Below are positions 17,775 through 26,490 of a DNA stretch of 64,000 nt, piece by piece. Both the position numbers and the translations under genes were made by a program. The stretch lies in NCBI RefSeq assembly GCF_012927355.1, contig NZ_JABBGK010000005.1, forward strand, positions 1 through 64,000, in the 5' to 3' direction. Under the pieces are notes generated by a model, which was not told where the DNA came from, searched no databases, and worked only from the letters and a program-made list of their open reading frames with translations. Numbering within the stretch: position 1 is the first letter of the stretch; each line of letters starts with the position of its first letter. The DNA is from Rhizobium terricola. Lineage in GTDB: Bacteria > Pseudomonadota > Alphaproteobacteria > Rhizobiales > Rhizobiaceae.

Positions 17775-18218
17775 CTATCTATAACCGACGCCCATCACGT
17801 AATCATGAAGCATCTTCTCTTCATGTTCGACATCTTGCAGCAGCGACTGAAGCACATCTCTCGCATTGGCAACACCGATCGGGGCCGACTGCTGATCCAG
17901 GACCGGAACGTTCTTCAAGCCACGCACCTTGAGTGCAGACCATACCTCGCTCAACAGGTCACTTGGTCGGCAAGACACAATGTCCGTCGTCATCACCTGG
18001 GTCGCCGGCATTGAGCAACTGCATCCAGTGCAATAGCTGATCCTGCTGACCACGTCGGTCTTTGTGATTACCCCGACGGCCTTGCCGCTGCCATCGCATA
18101 CGACAACGAGATTGAACTGCGGGCCGTTCAACAGTCTGGCGGCGTCTATCAGCAGGGCGTTGTCCGCGACGGTAGCGAGCCGTCGCTGCGCTACCTCCAG
18201 TATGCCTTCGACTCTCAT
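17775..18218 (-). CDS. CBS-domain protein with a cysteine insertion
   Basis: A 147-residue cytoplasmic protein with two CBS repeats (about 7-60 and 76-130) that normally bind adenosine ligands. Between them is SYCTGCSCSM, placing C63, C66 and C68 as a compact CxxCxC group that could hold a metal or act as a redox switch. It ends in an acidic helix. It precedes no obvious partner; the next gene upstream on the same strand is an uncharacterised membrane protein. Confidence 0.8.
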   Translation of the reverse strand: MRVEGILEVAQRRLATVADNALLIDAARLLNGPQFNLVVVCDGSGKAVGVITKTDVVSRISYCTGCSCSMPATQVMTTDIVSCRPSDLLSEVWSALKVRGLKNVPVLDQQSAPIGVANARDVLQSLLQDVEHEEKMLHDYVMGVGYR

Positions 18219-18269
18219 TGCACCCTCCCTTCTTCCGGTTTCACGGATTTCAGCCAGAGAAGCTCCTGC

Positions 18270-18701
18270 CTACCCTTGCGCATAGCGCAACAGCAGATCG
18301 AACTGCAAAAACAGCAGGATGAACGCGGTGTTCAACCCCCAAGCCACATTCAACCACCTGACCATGGTGGCCCAGAAGGGAGAAGCAATGTCCGCGCAGC
18401 GCCAGATCGCAACGAGAACCCAGGGCGTATAGAATCCGAACGCAAGGATAAGGGTTTGCTGAACCCATATCTGGTCGAGGTAGAGGGCGATCACATACAG
18501 CATTGCGAGCTCTGCGCTCACGAAAACGCCATAGACCCAGAAGACCCCGGCCAAGGACATCTCTCCCCGCCAGGCCTTGCGCTCCGGGAGGAGATGGCGC
18601 TCGATGAACAGCTCGCTGATGGGACCCAAAATCCTGGCCTCTCTCGTCTGCATCCGGACTTGTTGAACTAGCGAGCCGGGTGTTGTTCGCCGGAGCAACA
18701 T
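18270..18701 (-). CDS. Uncharacterised three-helix membrane protein
   Basis: A 143-residue protein with a basic N-terminal 45 residues and about three membrane helices (49-75, 77-101, 109-140). The end FWATMVRWLNVAWGLNTAF followed by LLFLQFDLLLRYAQG recurs in decayed form at 22717-22822, so the gene family was once duplicated here. I do not recognise the family. It lies 51 bases upstream of the CBS gene on the same strand and may be co-transcribed. Confidence 0.6.
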   Translation of the reverse strand: MLLRRTTPGSLVQQVRMQTREARILGPISELFIERHLLPERKAWRGEMSLAGVFWVYGVFVSAELAMLYVIALYLDQIWVQQTLILAFGFYTPWVLVAIWRCADIASPFWATMVRWLNVAWGLNTAFILLFLQFDLLLRYAQG

Positions 18702-18793
18702 CTTGATCAGCCGGTCGCGTCATCGGTCTGATCCGCGCCAATCTTCGCATCGCGAGAACGGGTGGCAATCGCACGATCGAAAAGATCGAACGG

Positions 18794-19468
18794 TTAGCGC
18801 CGCGCTATTGCGGCCTCTGTCACGACCAGATCCATCGGGATGTCATGCTCTTGCGGATAGATTGTCGAAAGCTTCGCCGCACTATAGCCGACGCCGATGA
18901 CCTTGGGCCTGGGCTGCATCGCAGCAAGCGTTCGATCGAAATAACCGCCGCCATAGCCCAGCCGATAACACCCATGATCGAACCCAACGACCGGCGCGAT
19001 CACCACGTCCAGAATGCAGAGTTGCTTTTCAGCCGGGACCGGGATGCCCCAGATCCCTCGCGACAATGGCTGTCCGGCCTGCCACAAATGAAATTCCAGA
19101 GGCCGTCCTTTTTCCACCACCACGGGCAACGCGGTGCTGCCGCCCAACCGGGCGATCTCCTCCATCAGCGGGCGAAGGTCCGGCTCCCCCCGGAACGGCC
19201 AATAGGCGCTGACGATGCGACCCTCTACATCACCGATCTCGGCCAGGACACGGGCGGCGATCGCTTCCCCCGCCGCAATGCGAACCTCGGCGGGGACAGA
19301 AAGTCGCCCCGCGATCAGGCGCTCACGCTCCTTCGTGCGCCAAGGTTTGATATCGGCCCACGTGGTCATGTCCGATGGAGCGGCCAATCCCGCGTAAACG
19401 GGGTCGATCTCGTGCAGAAAGCAGGCCGGTGAAGCGAAGGAGCGTGTAGCATCATCGTCAACCATCAA
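18794..19468 (-). CDS. 5-formyltetrahydrofolate cyclo-ligase family protein
   Basis: A 224-residue enzyme expected to convert 5-formyl-THF to 5,10-methenyl-THF with ATP. Family marks are KERERLIAGR (substrate and phosphate contacts), the central SAYWPFRGEPDLRPL and the C-terminal GCYRLGYGGGYFDRTL. The N-terminal 35 residues before TTWADIKPWR are longer than usual, so a start at a later Met is possible. It lies 11 bases after the cystathionine synthase-like gene, in the same operon. Confidence 0.85.
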   Translation of the reverse strand: MMVDDDATRSFASPACFLHEIDPVYAGLAAPSDMTTWADIKPWRTKERERLIAGRLSVPAEVRIAAGEAIAARVLAEIGDVEGRIVSAYWPFRGEPDLRPLMEEIARLGGSTALPVVVEKGRPLEFHLWQAGQPLSRGIWGIPVPAEKQLCILDVVIAPVVGFDHGCYRLGYGGGYFDRTLAAMQPRPKVIGVGYSAAKLSTIYPQEHDIPMDLVVTEAAIARR

Positions 19469-19479
19469 GCGCCCTCCGA

Positions 19480-20652
19480 TCAGCCGTCTATCGCCTGCAG
19501 GCCGGCTTCGAGGCCCGCCAGAAGGTCATCGATGTGTTCCAGACCGACCGAAAGCCGCAGAAGCCCGTCGCCAATGCCGGCATTGGCCCGTGCCTGCGGC
19601 CCCATGTCGGCATGGGTCATCGTCGCCGGGTGGGCAACCAGGCTCTCGACACCGCCGAGAGATTCGGCGAGCGTGAAAGCGCGCACCGCCGCCACAAAGC
19701 GCCGCACGGCGGGAACGCCGCCAGCAAGCTCGAAGCTCATCATTGCGCCAAAGCCGCGCTGCTGCCGACAAGCCAGAGCATGGTCCGGATGATCGGCGAG
19801 ACCTGGATAGTGCACGCGGGCGACCGCGGGATGGCCTCGCAGCCGTTCTGCGACCGCCATGGCATTGCGTTCCTGCCCTGCCATGCGCGCAAAGAGTGTT
19901 CGAAGGCCTCGCAACGTCAGCCAGCAATCGAAGGGTGCCGCGATCGCGCCGGTCACGTTGGCCCAATGCTTGAGCTTTTTCGCCTCCTCCGGGTCTGCGG
20001 CGATGACGGCGCCGGCGATCACGTCGGAGTGGCCGTTGAGGAATTTCGTCGTCGAGTGCAGCACATAATCGGCGCCGAGCGAAAGCGGTTGCTGCAACGC
20101 AGGAGACAGGAAGGTATTGTCAACCACCACCCGCGCGCCTGCATTCTTCGCAAGCGTCGACAGCGCCGCGATATCGACAACCCGAAGGAGAGGGTTGCTG
20201 GGTGTCTCGATCAGCACCAGCGCCGGGTGGTCGCGGAGTTGCCCCTCGAAGACCTCCGTGTCGGACTGGTCGACCAGCGCGAGCCGGATCTGGCCAAGCT
20301 CGGCCCGCGCCTTCAGGAGCCGCATCGTTCCGCCATAGCAATCGTGCGGGGCGAGAACCAGGCTGCCGGCCGGGAGGCGGCCTATGAGAAGATCAAGCGC
20401 CGCCATGCCGCTCGGTGTCATCACCGCACCGGCGCCACCTTCCAGCCTGGCGATCGCCTCGGCCACGAGGTCCCGGGTGGGATTGCCGACCCGGCCATAA
20501 TCGTAGGCACGGGGCGCATCGAAACCGGCAAATTCGTAGGTGCTGGAAAGGTAGAGCGGCGGCGCAACCGCGCCAAAGGCGGTATCGCTGGCAACGCCAT
20601 ATGCCGCGGCGACGGTTTCCGGGTGGAATTCAGCCGGCGTTCGCTCGGACAT
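19480..20652 (-). CDS. Cys/Met-metabolism PLP enzyme (cystathionine gamma-synthase/lyase-like)
   Basis: A 390-residue fold-type I PLP enzyme. The PLP lysine is K203 in LHSTTKFLNGHSD; also seen are YGRVGNPTRD (phosphate-binding Tyr-Arg), PSGMAALDLL and LGGVESLVAHPATMTH. It acts in transsulfuration, but gamma-synthase, gamma-lyase and O-acylhomoserine sulfhydrylase cannot be separated by eye. It is divergent from a LysR gene 117 bases away, the likely regulator. Confidence 0.88.
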   Translation of the reverse strand: MSERTPAEFHPETVAAAYGVASDTAFGAVAPPLYLSSTYEFAGFDAPRAYDYGRVGNPTRDLVAEAIARLEGGAGAVMTPSGMAALDLLIGRLPAGSLVLAPHDCYGGTMRLLKARAELGQIRLALVDQSDTEVFEGQLRDHPALVLIETPSNPLLRVVDIAALSTLAKNAGARVVVDNTFLSPALQQPLSLGADYVLHSTTKFLNGHSDVIAGAVIAADPEEAKKLKHWANVTGAIAAPFDCWLTLRGLRTLFARMAGQERNAMAVAERLRGHPAVARVHYPGLADHPDHALACRQQRGFGAMMSFELAGGVPAVRRFVAAVRAFTLAESLGGVESLVAHPATMTHADMGPQARANAGIGDGLLRLSVGLEHIDDLLAGLEAGLQAIDG

Positions 20653-20769
20653 TCTTGGCTCTCCTCATGTTGCAGTCGCAAAAATGGCCGGATTGATTAA
20701 TTGTGACAAATGAAATTTATTGCTGTTTATCCGCAATTTTCTTGCAGTCATTCTGGTGGACGGCAGCTG

Positions 20770-21612
20770 ATGGACCACGCAATCGCTCGAACATTCCTCG
20801 AAGTGGTGAAAGCTGGCAGCTTCGTCGGCGCCGCGGAGGCACTCAACATTTCGCAGACGGCGGTGAGCGCGCGCATCCGCGTGCTGGAGGAGCAACTGGA
20901 GCGCCCCGTCTTCGTGCGCAACAAGGCCGGCGCCAGGCTAACGCCGGCCGGCGAGAAATTCCTCCCCTTCGCCTCGAGCCTGGTGCGGGTCTGGGAAACG
21001 GCTCGCAATGTCGTGGCGCTGCCGCCCGGCCGGTCCCTGCTGGTCAGCCTGGGCGCCGAGCTCAGCCTGTGGAGCCCGCTGCTCTCACGCTGGCTGCTCT
21101 GGATGCACCGGGAATGCCCGGAGATTGCGGTGCGCACCACGATCGACACTGGTGAACATCTGCTGGCGCAAATGCAGGAAGGCGGGCTCGATGCCGCCGT
21201 CATCTACGGCGCCCAGCGACGACCCGGACTGGTCGCCGAACTGCTGTTCGAGGAGCGCCTGGTATTTGCCCGAACGCCGGCGCACACAGGTTCAAATGAG
21301 ATCATCGGAATAGACTGGGGTGCCGATTTCGCCGCGAGCCTCCGTGCCACATTTCCCGAGAACGCAAGCCCGGCCGTCTCGATCGGCTACGGCCCGCTCG
21401 CCCTCGACTACATCCTTGCAATCGGCGGCGCCGGCTACTTTCGAGAGGGATTTATCCGGCCCTACCTGGAGGATGGCCGGCTGCAAATCGTGCCTAACAG
21501 CCCAACCTTTGCCTATCCCGCCTATCTGGTCTTGTCCGAGAAGACGGATCCGGCCCTTGTTCTGCGCCTACGGGAGGGCTTGCGCGCGGCAGCAGCTGGA
21601 GCGCGACCCTAG
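20770..21612 (+). CDS. LysR-family transcriptional regulator
   Basis: A 280-residue regulator: N-terminal winged helix (residues 4-63, with SFVGAAEALNISQTAVSARIRVLE) and a periplasmic-binding-like effector domain with GAGYFREGFIRPYLEDG near the end. ATG at 20770 gives the usual LysR N-terminus. It is divergent from the PLP enzyme gene, its probable target. Two partial copies occur: its 3' end at 23045-23181 and an internal piece at 55313-55409. Confidence 0.9.
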   Translation: MDHAIARTFLEVVKAGSFVGAAEALNISQTAVSARIRVLEEQLERPVFVRNKAGARLTPAGEKFLPFASSLVRVWETARNVVALPPGRSLLVSLGAELSLWSPLLSRWLLWMHRECPEIAVRTTIDTGEHLLAQMQEGGLDAAVIYGAQRRPGLVAELLFEERLVFARTPAHTGSNEIIGIDWGADFAASLRATFPENASPAVSIGYGPLALDYILAIGGAGYFREGFIRPYLEDGRLQIVPNSPTFAYPAYLVLSEKTDPALVLRLREGLRAAAAGARP

Positions 21613-21641
21613 CCGTTCGCAAGCCGCAGAGGCTCCGGAGA

Positions 21642-22730
21642 CTAGCAACGAAAGAGCGACCGGCCGATACGTCGCAACAGTCCACCCATGCCAAGGAGCC
21701 ATACAGCCAGCGCAACAAAAACCAGCACCCTCGGAACCGGATCGAGGAACCCGTAACCCATGGCGCGGCCGAACTGGTAGGTGCTCGTGCAGTACATGCC
21801 CATTGGGAACACCATTCCCCACACCGCAGGTTCGTAGGTGAACCGGTCCTTCATCCAGATATAGCGCCAAGCCATTAGTGCAAAGAGGAAGGGGATCCAC
21901 CAGCTCGCGACAGCCCAGAAGAAGAAGGTAAAACCTTTCAGGAACGGCAAGAGCGGGGTGATCATCGGCCATGTTTCACCGCGAAGGACCAGAATGGAGC
22001 CGGCCAGAGCCGTGATCGCCACAGCGCCCATGTTGATCCAATAGGGCGGACTGAAGTCCTCGCGACTAAGCGATATGAAAGTGAGACGGTAGAAGATCAG
22101 CGGGATGATCGCGAGATAGAGCATGCACCCGATCAGGAACATGGTGAGGACCTGGAACTGAATGAGCTCCGCCGGTGCCCCTGCAACATCGATTACGCCC
22201 CTCAGAACGACCACGGACTGGGTGGAAACCGCGGCGATCAGCCAGGCGCCGTTGATGCCGCGTGCAAGTGTCGGCTTACCTTTTCGCACCGTGACGGCCG
22301 TGAAGAAGGTGTACATAACGACGAACCACAAAAGCAGTCCGAACCACCACAGCACGGTCGCGATCCCGGTCGCGCCGACGACGATCATGTTCTGCGTTCC
22401 CAGAACACACGTGCTGGCCACGATCGTGAAGAAACCGGGCGCTCTCTGGTGGTCCGAAATATCACGCAGCAGCAGGTCGCGAAACCGCAACGCTCGAACG
22501 AGCGTCAACGCCCAGAGTACTGGATAGGCAATCCAGTTGACCGTCACCAGCGCGAGCGCAAGGCCGTGCATCCCCAGGAGATGGCAGGCGATGGAAACCA
22601 CGCCGGTCGCCATGACCAATGCGAAATAGCCAGGAAACAGCGTGGCTGCCGCTTCGAGGATCGGATGCTGCGGGACGCTTGTCGCAACGCTGCGGCGAGC
22701 CTCCTCCGTCCGGTGTCTATCCATGTCCAT
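21642..22730 (-). CDS. TDT-family transporter (TehA/Mae1-like)
   Basis: A 362-residue protein with about ten membrane helices: FPGYFALVMATGVVSIACHLLG at the start and EPAVWGMVFPMGMYCTSTYQF towards the end, as in tellurite-resistance/dicarboxylate transporter (SLAC1-fold) proteins that pass C4-dicarboxylates, sulfite or small anions. ATG at 22730 (MDMDRHRT) is chosen over an upstream Met that lies within a decayed gene. It is convergent with LysR. Confidence 0.82.
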   Translation of the reverse strand: MDMDRHRTEEARRSVATSVPQHPILEAAATLFPGYFALVMATGVVSIACHLLGMHGLALALVTVNWIAYPVLWALTLVRALRFRDLLLRDISDHQRAPGFFTIVASTCVLGTQNMIVVGATGIATVLWWFGLLLWFVVMYTFFTAVTVRKGKPTLARGINGAWLIAAVSTQSVVVLRGVIDVAGAPAELIQFQVLTMFLIGCMLYLAIIPLIFYRLTFISLSREDFSPPYWINMGAVAITALAGSILVLRGETWPMITPLLPFLKGFTFFFWAVASWWIPFLFALMAWRYIWMKDRFTYEPAVWGMVFPMGMYCTSTYQFGRAMGYGFLDPVPRVLVFVALAVWLLGMGGLLRRIGRSLFRC

Positions 22731-22822
22731 ATTGCACCAGCAGATCGATTTGTAAAAAGTGCAGAATAATAAGGTATTGACCACAAACCATGGTCAGCCG
22801 TCCGGCCATCGTCCCCCAGAAC
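22717..22822 (-). pseudogene. 3' remnant of a second copy of the 18270-18701 membrane gene
   Basis: In a frame different from the TDT gene the reverse strand reads FWGTMAGRLTMVCGQYLIIL, then HFLQIDLLVQYGHG and a stop, matching the end of the membrane protein at 18270-18701 (FWATMVRWLNV...LLFLQFDLLLRYAQG). Only the last helix survives, overlapping the start of the TDT gene. Confidence 0.65.
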
Positions 22823-23044
22823 GCGTCGGCGAGCGACGGTTTCGCTCAGCATACCCCTTCCCGTGACAATAATCCCGGCAAAATCGCGCGTTTGGGGCCA
22901 ACCTCCTTCGCAATGACCCGGATGACCAGCCCGTCGATGCCCTTGCTTGTTTGTCTTGACTGGAGTGGGCGGCACCTCTCCTTGAGTTGCTGGAAACAAC
23001 TGAGACCAGCAGGCGTGCGGTCAAGGCGTCTGTCCTGCGTGTCT

Positions 23045-23181
23045 TACCTGGAGGATGGCCGGTTGCAGATCGTGCCCAACAGCCCAACCTTTGCCTACCC
23101 GCCTATCTGGTCTTGTCCGAGAAGACGGATCCGGCCCTTGTTCTGCGGCTGCGGGAAAGCTTGCGCGCGGCAGCAGCTGGA
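23045..23181 (+). pseudogene. 3' fragment of the LysR gene
   Basis: About 137 bases repeat the end of the LysR gene (21463-21601) with few changes and a one-base deletion (TATCCCGCC versus TACCCGCC). It lies 1.6 kb downstream, next to the DUF488 gene, so a duplication once spanned this interval. Confidence 0.85.
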
Positions 23182-23186
23182 TCACG

Positions 23187-23534
23187 TTAAGACGGATCGG
23201 ACAACAGCTCGGCAAGAACGACGGCCTGGTTGAGCTTTCGGTCTCGCGCGCCGTAGAGCAAGGTGACGGTTCTGGTCGCGCTCCGTTCTCTCAGGTCGTT
23301 GACGGCCGCGTTGCCTTTCAGCTCCAGAAGGTAGCGCTCCCTGAACTGCGCCCACCGCTCCGGCTTGTGGCCGAACCATCGGCGCAGGCCCGTCGACGGA
23401 GCGACATCCTTCATCCATTCATCCAGTTTGGCCTGCTCTTTCGTACAGCCGCGCGGCCAGACGCGGTCGACGAGAATGCGGTCGCCATCTTCAGCTTCCG
23501 GGTCGTCATAGATCCGTTTGATCCGCACAGGCAT
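23187..23534 (-). CDS. DUF488 family protein
   Basis: A 115-residue cytoplasmic protein with the DUF488 marks IKRIYDDPEAEDGDRILVD, RVWPRGCTKEQ, DEWMKDVAPST and LRRWFGH. The function is unknown; the fold has a conserved Arg and Cys. It starts three bases after the carbonic anhydrase stop and is surely co-transcribed with it. Confidence 0.88.
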   Translation of the reverse strand: MPVRIKRIYDDPEAEDGDRILVDRVWPRGCTKEQAKLDEWMKDVAPSTGLRRWFGHKPERWAQFRERYLLELKGNAAVNDLRERSATRTVTLLYGARDRKLNQAVVLAELLSDPS

Positions 23535-23537
23535 TGT

Positions 23538-24128
23538 CTAGCCTCCCTGGCTTACCGTGCAACCGAGGTTCGAAAGCAATCCGTCCTGCAGGCCGTAGAT
23601 CCAGCCGTGAATGGACACCTCCTTGCCCGAGGCCCAGGCCGTTTGCAAAGTCGGGGTTCGGGCAAGGCGCTCCACCTGTGCGGCAACTGAAGCCTCGCAG
23701 AGACGATCGAGTTCCGGCTCGCTCCAGCATTCGCGGCACTCAAACTGACTGCGCGCCAATTCACGGACTGGTTGCAGCCAGTGGTCTATCAGCCCGAAGG
23801 ACCGGCCGCTGACCGCAGCCCGAATACCGCCGCAGCCGTAGTGCCCGCAAACGATGATATGCTTCACGCCCAGCTGGTGCACCGCATATTCAACCACGGA
23901 AAGCATGTTGAGATCGGTCGGGTGAATGAGGTTGGCGACGTTGCGATGCACGAACACTTCCCCCGGCTCCAGCCCCGCGATCACATTCGCCGGCACACGG
24001 CTGTCGGAGCAGCCGATCCAAAGATATTCCGGCTCCTGCAAGGTTGCCAGGCGCTCGAAATAGTCTGCCTTTTCGGCCTTGCGCTCGCTGGACCAAGCCT
24101 TGTTCCGGGTGAAGAGCTCTTTGATCAT
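23538..24128 (-). CDS. Beta-class carbonic anhydrase
   Basis: A 196-residue enzyme that interconverts CO2 and bicarbonate. Zinc ligands are visible: C40 and D42 in IGCSDSRVP, H96 and C99 in CGHYGCGG. The segment EPGEVFVHRNVANLI is typical of the Can/CynT family. ATG at 24128 gives the standard N-terminus MIKELFTRNKAW. A TTG-N8-CAA site is 46 bases upstream, the spacing of an FNR-class activator site, so low-oxygen induction is likely. Confidence 0.94.
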   Translation of the reverse strand: MIKELFTRNKAWSSERKAEKADYFERLATLQEPEYLWIGCSDSRVPANVIAGLEPGEVFVHRNVANLIHPTDLNMLSVVEYAVHQLGVKHIIVCGHYGCGGIRAAVSGRSFGLIDHWLQPVRELARSQFECRECWSEPELDRLCEASVAAQVERLARTPTLQTAWASGKEVSIHGWIYGLQDGLLSNLGCTVSQGG

Positions 24129-24173
24129 GGCTATCTCCGCTTCCTGGGGTTCTGCAGGCCTCTCGATCAATAG

Positions 24174-24187
24174 TTGGCTTTTGTCAA
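24174..24187. promoter_or_regulatory. FNR/NnrR-type box upstream of carbonic anhydrase
   Basis: TTGGCTTTTGTCAA with perfect AGTTG/CAACT arms. It is 46 bases before the carbonic anhydrase start and 179 bases before nsrR, so it probably serves the former. Confidence 0.55.
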
Positions 24188-24307
24188 CTCAGCGGCCTGT
24201 CACAGCACCGGCAATGAGCCCTCGCCGGACGCCTCCTCCCGGCAACTTGGCCCTCGGTGAGGACCTGCGACATTTTTACATCTTCAAGCGAGATCATAAT
24301 GGAGTCA

Positions 24308-24330
24308 AAGTGGCATTTAATATACCTCTT
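24308..24330. promoter_or_regulatory. NsrR-type 23-bp operator (11-1-11)
   Basis: AAGTGGCATTT, one centre base, then ATATACCTCTT: the halves are inverted repeats at 8 of 11 positions, close to the known NsrR consensus AANATGCATTT-N-AAATGCATNTT. It lies 36 bases before nsrR, so NsrR probably represses its own operon, including ccoNOQP. Confidence 0.65.
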
Positions 24331-24365
24331 TATTTTAAGCCTTTGACCAGTTGCAGGGATCTCGC

Positions 24366-24836
24366 ATGCGAATGACGCTTCACACCGACTATGCACTGCG
24401 AATGCTGATCTATCTGGCAACGCGATCAGACGGGGTCTGCACGGTCAACGACGTCGCCGAGGCCTATCAGCTGCCCCGCAACCACCTTCTCAAGGTGGCC
24501 CAGACGCTGCGCGACCTCGGTTTTGTCGAAACGACCCGCGGCCGGGCGGGCGGTATCCGATTGGCGAAGCCACCAGCGGCGATTGGCGTGGGCGCACTGG
24601 TCCGCGCGACCGAGGAGGAGTTCTCACTCGCCGAATGCATGCAGGCTCAAGGTCGGCCCTGCGCCATTTCGCCGGCCTGCAATCTCAAGGGCATGCTGCA
24701 CGAGGCGCTCGCTGCCTTCCTGGCGGTCCTCGACAAATACACGCTCGCCGACATCGTGAAGAACCGGACCATCCTTGGCTCGTTTCTCGGGATCGGCGGC
24801 CCCGTCAAATTGGAAGAAGGAACGCAACCATGGTGA
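24366..24836 (+). CDS. nsrR: NsrR-type NO-sensing Rrf2 regulator
   Basis: A 156-residue protein starting at ATG 24366. The winged helix reads HTDYALRMLIYLATR, LPRNHLLKVAQTLRDLGFVE and TTRGRAGGIRLAKP, very like NsrR. C91, C99 and C105 are the Fe-S ligands, and the end has the NsrR-typical YTLADIV. NO attack on the cluster should release repression. Its last four codons overlap ccoN, and an 11-1-11 palindrome precedes it, so it is likely a self-regulated operon leader controlling a cbb3 oxidase. Confidence 0.86.
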   Translation: MRMTLHTDYALRMLIYLATRSDGVCTVNDVAEAYQLPRNHLLKVAQTLRDLGFVETTRGRAGGIRLAKPPAAIGVGALVRATEEEFSLAECMQAQGRPCAISPACNLKGMLHEALAAFLAVLDKYTLADIVKNRTILGSFLGIGGPVKLEEGTQPW

Positions 24837-26488
24837 CAGGATTGACGCTGGCCGAGCGCCAGCTTGCGCTGGTCGTGCTGGGTATTCTGGCGCTCGCCGG
24901 CCTTGCGATGGCGGTCGCCGGCCGCGGCGATCCGCTGGCCGTACATGGCTACATCGTGCTTTTCTTCAGCCTGGGTCTCGGCTTTTTCGTGCTTTCGGCC
25001 GTCTTTGCACCGGAACCGCCGGAAAGTCGTCATGCCGAATACTATGACGACCCCACGCGCGTCGGCATCATCCTGGCGCTCGCATGGGCTGTCGTCGGCA
25101 TGTTTGTCGGGGTATGGGTGGCATCATTGCTGGCCTGGCCGGAATTGACCTTCGTGGACTCGGCCTGGGCAAGCTTCGGACGGCTCCGGCCGGTCCACAC
25201 CAGTGGAGTGATCTTCGGCTTCGGCGGTAATGCGCTGATCGCAACCTCGTTCCATGTTCTCCAGCGCACCTGTCGCGCCCGGCTTCCGGATCAGTTCAGT
25301 CCCTGGTTCGTGCTGATCGGCTACAACCTCTTCTGCCTCGTCGCCGCCACCGGGTACCTGATGGGCATGACGCAATCCAAGGAATATGCCGAGCCGGAAT
25401 GGTACGTCGACATCTGGCTGGTGGTCGTGTGGGTGGTCTATTTCGTGACTTACATCCGCACGCTCCAGCGCCGCAAGGAGCCGCATATCTATGTGGCCAA
25501 TTGGTACTACCTGGCGTTCATTCTCGTCGTTGCCGTGCTGCACATCGTCAACAATCTTGCCATTCCCGTAACCCTCGGTCACGCCAAGAGCTACTCGCTG
25601 TTTGCCGGTGTGCAGGACGCAATGACGCAATGGTGGTACGGTCACAATGCCGTCGCCTTCTTCCTGACCGCGGGCTTCCTCGGCATGATGTATTACTACC
25701 TGCCGAAGCGCGCCGAGCGGCCGATCTTCTCCTATCGGCTCTCCATCATCAGCTTCTGGGGCATCACATTCATGTACATGTGGGCCGGTGCGCACCACCT
25801 GCACTACACGGCCCTTCCGCATTGGGTGCAAACACTCGCGATGACGTTCTCCATCGTGCTGCTGGTTCCCTCCTGGGCATCCGCCGGCAATGCGCTCGCG
25901 ACCCTCAACGGCGCCTGGCACCGGGTGCGCGACGACGCGACCCTGCGCTTCATGATGGTCGCCGCCGTGTTCTACGGCCTTTCCACCTTCGAGGGCTCGT
26001 TCATGGCGATCCGTGCCGTCAACTCGCTCTCCCACTACACCGACTGGACCGTGGGCCACGTTCATGCCGGAGCCCTTGGCTGGGTCGCCATGATCACCTT
26101 CGGCTCTTTCTACGCCCTGGTGCCGTGGATGTGGAAACAGGAGCGGATGTATTCGCCCAGGCTCGTCGAGTTGCACTTCTGGCTCGCGCTCGCCGGCACC
26201 GTTGTCTACGTCTTTGCCATGTGGAACTCCGGCGTCATCCAGGGTCTGATGTGGCGAACCTATAACGACAGCGGAACCCTCGCCTATTCGTTCATCGACA
26301 GCCTGGTCGCCATGCACCCCTACTACATCGCCCGCGCTTTCGGGGGGCTGCTTTTCCTGGCGGGTGCCGTCGTCTGCTCGTTCAATGTCGCCATGACCAT
26401 CCGCATGGCCCGCAATGCGCGCAAGGCCGAAGTCGGTAGCGATGTGCCTCTGGGCGGCAGAACCGGCGCGGTTCAGGCAGGAGAGTGA
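24830..26488 (+). CDS. ccoN: cbb3-type cytochrome c oxidase subunit I
   Basis: A 552-residue catalytic subunit with about 13-14 membrane helices. Haem and copper histidines are visible in GFGGNALIATSFHVLQRT, WWYGHNAVAFFL (the Tyr-His region), WAGAHHLHYTALPHW and HYTDWTVGHVHAGALGW. ATG at 24830 overlaps nsrR by 7 bases. It reduces O2 at low concentration while pumping protons. An N-terminal extra helix (residues 7-55) precedes the usual core. NorB is less likely because the CcoN-specific HYTDWTVGHVHAGALGW and partner genes O, Q and P are present. Confidence 0.94.
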   Translation: MVTGLTLAERQLALVVLGILALAGLAMAVAGRGDPLAVHGYIVLFFSLGLGFFVLSAVFAPEPPESRHAEYYDDPTRVGIILALAWAVVGMFVGVWVASLLAWPELTFVDSAWASFGRLRPVHTSGVIFGFGGNALIATSFHVLQRTCRARLPDQFSPWFVLIGYNLFCLVAATGYLMGMTQSKEYAEPEWYVDIWLVVVWVVYFVTYIRTLQRRKEPHIYVANWYYLAFILVVAVLHIVNNLAIPVTLGHAKSYSLFAGVQDAMTQWWYGHNAVAFFLTAGFLGMMYYYLPKRAERPIFSYRLSIISFWGITFMYMWAGAHHLHYTALPHWVQTLAMTFSIVLLVPSWASAGNALATLNGAWHRVRDDATLRFMMVAAVFYGLSTFEGSFMAIRAVNSLSHYTDWTVGHVHAGALGWVAMITFGSFYALVPWMWKQERMYSPRLVELHFWLALAGTVVYVFAMWNSGVIQGLMWRTYNDSGTLAYSFIDSLVAMHPYYIARAFGGLLFLAGAVVCSFNVAMTIRMARNARKAEVGSDVPLGGRTGAVQAGE

Positions 26489-26490
26489 TC

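Noticed and set aside
20653..20769. TTGATTAATTGTGACAA as an FNR-type site before LysR/PLP enzyme
   Set aside because: The half-site spacing is 11, not 8, so it was not counted in the regulon.
24830..26488. Possible NO reductase (NorB) instead of CcoN
   Set aside because: Adjacent ccoO, ccoQ and ccoP genes and CcoN-type histidine motifs identify a cbb3 oxidase.
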